DNA of 27,169 nucleotides from an uncultured Lachnospiraceae bacterium (GTDB taxonomy: Bacteria > Bacillota > Clostridia > Lachnospirales > Lachnospiraceae): assembly GCA_958405355.1 (NCBI GenBank), contig CATYEA010000002.1, forward strand, positions 1 through 27,169, written 5' to 3'. The notes under the pieces were generated by a model that ran no database searches, had not been told where the DNA came from, and saw nothing but the letters and a program-made list of their open reading frames with translations. A program made the translations under genes and the position numbers. Numbering within the stretch: position 1 is the stretch's first letter; the number at the start of each line of letters is the position of its first letter. Below, piece after piece: positions 25,280 through 27,169 of this stretch.

Positions 25280-25852
25280 ATGATGAAAGCTACAATTATT
25301 TATGGAAGCCCAAGAAAAAGGGGAAATACAGCGGCGTTATTAGGGCCTTTTATGGAAGAACTTGAAAAAAATGGCGTTATACTTGATTACTTTGATGTTT
25401 ATGAGAAGAATATTGCCGGGTGCAGAGCTTGTCTCGGATGTCAGAAGGATAAAACAAAAATCAGTTGTGTGGTTCAGGATGATATGCAGCCTGTTTTAAA
25501 TTCCATGGCGGAGTCTGACTTAATTATCGTTGCGGCTCCGGTTTATGCCTGGTCCGCACCGGCGCCGGTGAAAGCTGTTATTGACAGGGCCATTTATGCG
25601 TCCTGTAAATACTATGGTGACGACCCTCATGGCCCGGCACTGTTAAAGGGCAAAGGGCTTGCATTACTCACAACCTGTGGTTATCCTGTCGACAAAGGCG
25701 CGGATCTTTACGAAGAAATGATGAAACGTTATTGTAAGCACTGTGGACTGACATATGTCGGCATGCTGGCGGAAAGACAGAGAAATTTAAAAGAAGCGTT
25801 TATGGATGATTGGGGGCGAAAATTATGCGCAGATTATCATTTATATGTATGA
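25280..25852 (+). CDS. Flavodoxin-fold NAD(P)H-dependent FMN reductase family protein
   Basis: A 190-residue protein of the WrbA/NADPH-dependent FMN reductase type. The N-terminal IIYGSPRKRGNTAALL is the FMN phosphate-binding loop. CRACLGCQK (48-56) and a later Cys before VVQDDM recall the cysteines of iron-sulfur flavoproteins, but the full CX2CX2C spacing is not seen, so a cluster is doubtful. APVYAWSAPAPVKAVIDR contacts the flavin ring in this family. The C-terminus carries two further Cys (YCKHCG). It is probably a cytoplasmic redox enzyme; substrate unknown. GGAAAGG precedes the ATG at 25280 (25283 also possible). Its end overlaps the lipoprotein gene by 28 bases. Confidence 0.87.
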   Translation: MMKATIIYGSPRKRGNTAALLGPFMEELEKNGVILDYFDVYEKNIAGCRACLGCQKDKTKISCVVQDDMQPVLNSMAESDLIIVAAPVYAWSAPAPVKAVIDRAIYASCKYYGDDPHGPALLKGKGLALLTTCGYPVDKGADLYEEMMKRYCKHCGLTYVGMLAERQRNLKEAFMDDWGRKLCADYHLYV

Positions 25853-26442
25853 TACTGATACCGGTATTGGTGCTTGTGGGCTGTAAATACAAAGAAGCGG
25901 ACAGCAAGCCGGAGAAGACGAGTTTTAATGCTGTAGTTCTGGAGGTAAACGAGGATATTCTTCTGGTGGAACCGGAAGAGGATGCGGCGGAAAGAAAGTC
26001 CTGTGACAGGATTCAGGTTGGATTATCGGGGATGGAAGAAAACCGGACATCCGAGTTGCTGGATACGGTGGAGGCCGGTGACATTGTATGTGTTACATAT
26101 AACGGGGAAATTATGGAGACTTATCCGGCACAGATTTCTGCTTATGATGTTACGCTCATAGAGGCGAAAGTCATAGAGACGGAGGAGAGAGAAAGCAATG
26201 ATATGGTTTCTCTGATTCGGGTAAACGGAGAATTATATTATGATACGGGACGTGAAAGCACCATCAGTGGCCGCTGCGGCGTGATGGACGGGGAAATTGA
26301 TTCAACAGTAGCGGCCGGGGAAATACCTATGAAAGAGCATCAGTCCAATTTCGGAACCGGGTACGGATTTCAGTATGCTCCGGATGATGTGATTGAAGTA
26401 TATATAGATGAACAATGGCGGGTATTTGAAAAGTACCAATAG
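25825..26442 (+). CDS. DUF3221-like lipoprotein
   Basis: A 205-residue exported protein. The start at 25825 gives a clean lipoprotein signal: two arginines, a hydrophobic core and the lipobox LVGC with Cys20. Frame starts further up would add charged residues before the signal. FNAVVLEVNEDILLVEPEE, then VEAGDIVCVTYNGEIMETYPAQI, follows the pattern of the DUF3221/YobA-type small beta-barrel domain. The C-terminal part, with HQSNFGTGYGFQYAPDDVIEV, recurs in other Firmicutes secreted proteins as far as I recall. It overlaps the reductase gene by 28 bases. GGGGG at 25812-25816 could be a weak ribosome site. Function unknown; it sits at the cell surface. Confidence 0.8.
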   Translation: MRRLSFICMILIPVLVLVGCKYKEADSKPEKTSFNAVVLEVNEDILLVEPEEDAAERKSCDRIQVGLSGMEENRTSELLDTVEAGDIVCVTYNGEIMETYPAQISAYDVTLIEAKVIETEERESNDMVSLIRVNGELYYDTGRESTISGRCGVMDGEIDSTVAAGEIPMKEHQSNFGTGYGFQYAPDDVIEVYIDEQWRVFEKYQ

Positions 26443-26447
26443 TCCCA

Positions 26448-26475
26448 TTGATTTATAAGAATAATCGTTTATAAT
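26448..26475 (+). promoter_or_regulatory. holA promoter
   Basis: TTGATT (26448-26453) and TATAAT (26470-26475) with a 16 bp spacer lie between the lipoprotein stop and holA. The predicted start is about 25 bases before the GTG. Confidence 0.65.
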
Positions 26476-26504
26476 AAGTGTAGTTGTAAAAAGGAGCGAA
26501 ATAC

Positions 26505-27169
26505 GTGAAAATACTCAATCAACACATAAAATCCGGAGATTTTAAGCCGGTCTATCTGATTTATGGGACGGAAGATTATCTGAGAAAACAGTATCGGGAT
26601 AAAATGCGGCAGGCCATTGTGGGTGAAGATACGATGAATTACAGCTATTTTGAGGGAAAGGGGATTTCTGTCAAGGAACTGATTGATTTGGGGGAGACTC
26701 TGCCTTTTTTCAGTGAACGGCGTTTAATTGTTGTGGAAAACAGCGGATTTTTTTCATCGGCTCAGGATGAGTTGGCAGCCTATCTTAAGGAAATGCCGGA
26801 GACAACCTGTTTTGTTTTTGTTGAAAAAGATGTGGATAAGCGGAATAAACTATTCAAGGCGGTTTCTTCATTAGGCTATGCGGCGAACATGACACCGCCG
26901 GATGAACGAACGCTGATGCGGTGGATTGCCGGACTTTTAAAGGGTGAGCGTCGCCAAATGTCAGAAAGTACGCTGCGCTATTTTTTGGAACGGATTGATA
27001 CGGACATGGAAAATATCCGCCGGGAGCTGGATAAACTGGTGGTTTATACGGATGGACGGCAGGAAATTGTTCGGGAAGACATCGATGCGGTCTGTACGGT
27101 GTATACGGAAAGCCAGGTCTTTGATATGGTAAAGGCTGTAGCGGAAAAGCAGCAGGCAAAGGCCTTAAA
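26505..27169 (+). CDS. holA: DNA polymerase III delta subunit, 3' end outside window
   Basis: HolA opens the sliding clamp within the clamp loader. The frame starts with GTG at 26505, nine to ten bases after AAGGAGCGA, and stays open to the window end (221 full codons; a complete HolA has about 330-350). The beginning matches the family: IKSGDFKPVYLIYGTEDYLRKQ, then ERRLIVVENS, and FVFVEKDVDKRNKLFK. ERIDTDMENIRRELDKLVVY with EDIDAVCTVYTESQVFDMV is the family's domain II/III region. holA near comEC is a common Firmicutes order. The C-terminal collar domain is not in the window. Confidence 0.95.
   Translation, partial: MKILNQHIKSGDFKPVYLIYGTEDYLRKQYRDKMRQAIVGEDTMNYSYFEGKGISVKELIDLGETLPFFSERRLIVVENSGFFSSAQDELAAYLKEMPETTCFVFVEKDVDKRNKLFKAVSSLGYAANMTPPDERTLMRWIAGLLKGERRQMSESTLRYFLERIDTDMENIRRELDKLVVYTDGRQEIVREDIDAVCTVYTESQVFDMVKAVAEKQQAKAL

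Overview
The window looks like a chromosome segment of a Gram-positive anaerobe of the Clostridia, most likely a Lachnospiraceae member. Reasons: moderate GC with AT-rich intergenic DNA, strong AGGAGG-type ribosome sites, sigma-A-type promoters, lipoproteins, a comEA-comEC-holA neighbourhood typical of Firmicutes, and an argG/argCJBD arginine locus. I cannot name the species. There are no rRNA, tRNA, CRISPR or intact mobile elements.

Layout. (1) 1-2399: an OmpR-type response regulator and histidine kinase, preceded by four TTACAT direct repeats. They converge on a reverse-strand helix-turn-helix protein of unknown function (2396-3841). (2) 3842-5493: an intergenic stretch with a possible small RNA, then a reverse-strand DUF1576 membrane protein with an internal duplication. 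(3) 5590-11460: arginine synthesis, with argG on the minus strand and argC-argJ-argB-argD on the plus strand, diverging from a 250 bp promoter region. ArgJ recycles the acetyl group; argF, argH and carAB are not in the window. (4) 11524-17292: a carbohydrate module. A ROK repressor diverges from SDR dehydrogenase, FGGY kinase, GPH-type transporter and HAD phosphatase genes. A polyol or ketose could be imported, oxidised and phosphorylated; the substrate is unknown. A small DUF606 (YdcZ-like) membrane protein follows. (5) 18008-24389: comEA, a second two-component pair, a GerMN lipoprotein gene and comEC, tightly packed like one operon. (6) 24459-27169: a dinD remnant, a flavodoxin-fold reductase, a DUF3221-like lipoprotein and the start of holA, cut by the window end.

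The most notable feature is that three neighbouring loci look broken. The GerMN gene is split by an apparent ~40 bp out-of-frame deletion. comEC is split by one in-frame TGA. dinD lacks its middle and is frameshifted. This suggests loss of DNA-uptake function, or assembly errors. Other items to check are a putative sRNA with a C-rich anti-Shine-Dalgarno-like stretch, a promoter overlapping the argG terminator, and a kinase/GerMN-lipoprotein arrangement like actinobacterial MtrAB-LpqB. I found no clear evidence for a wholly new system.
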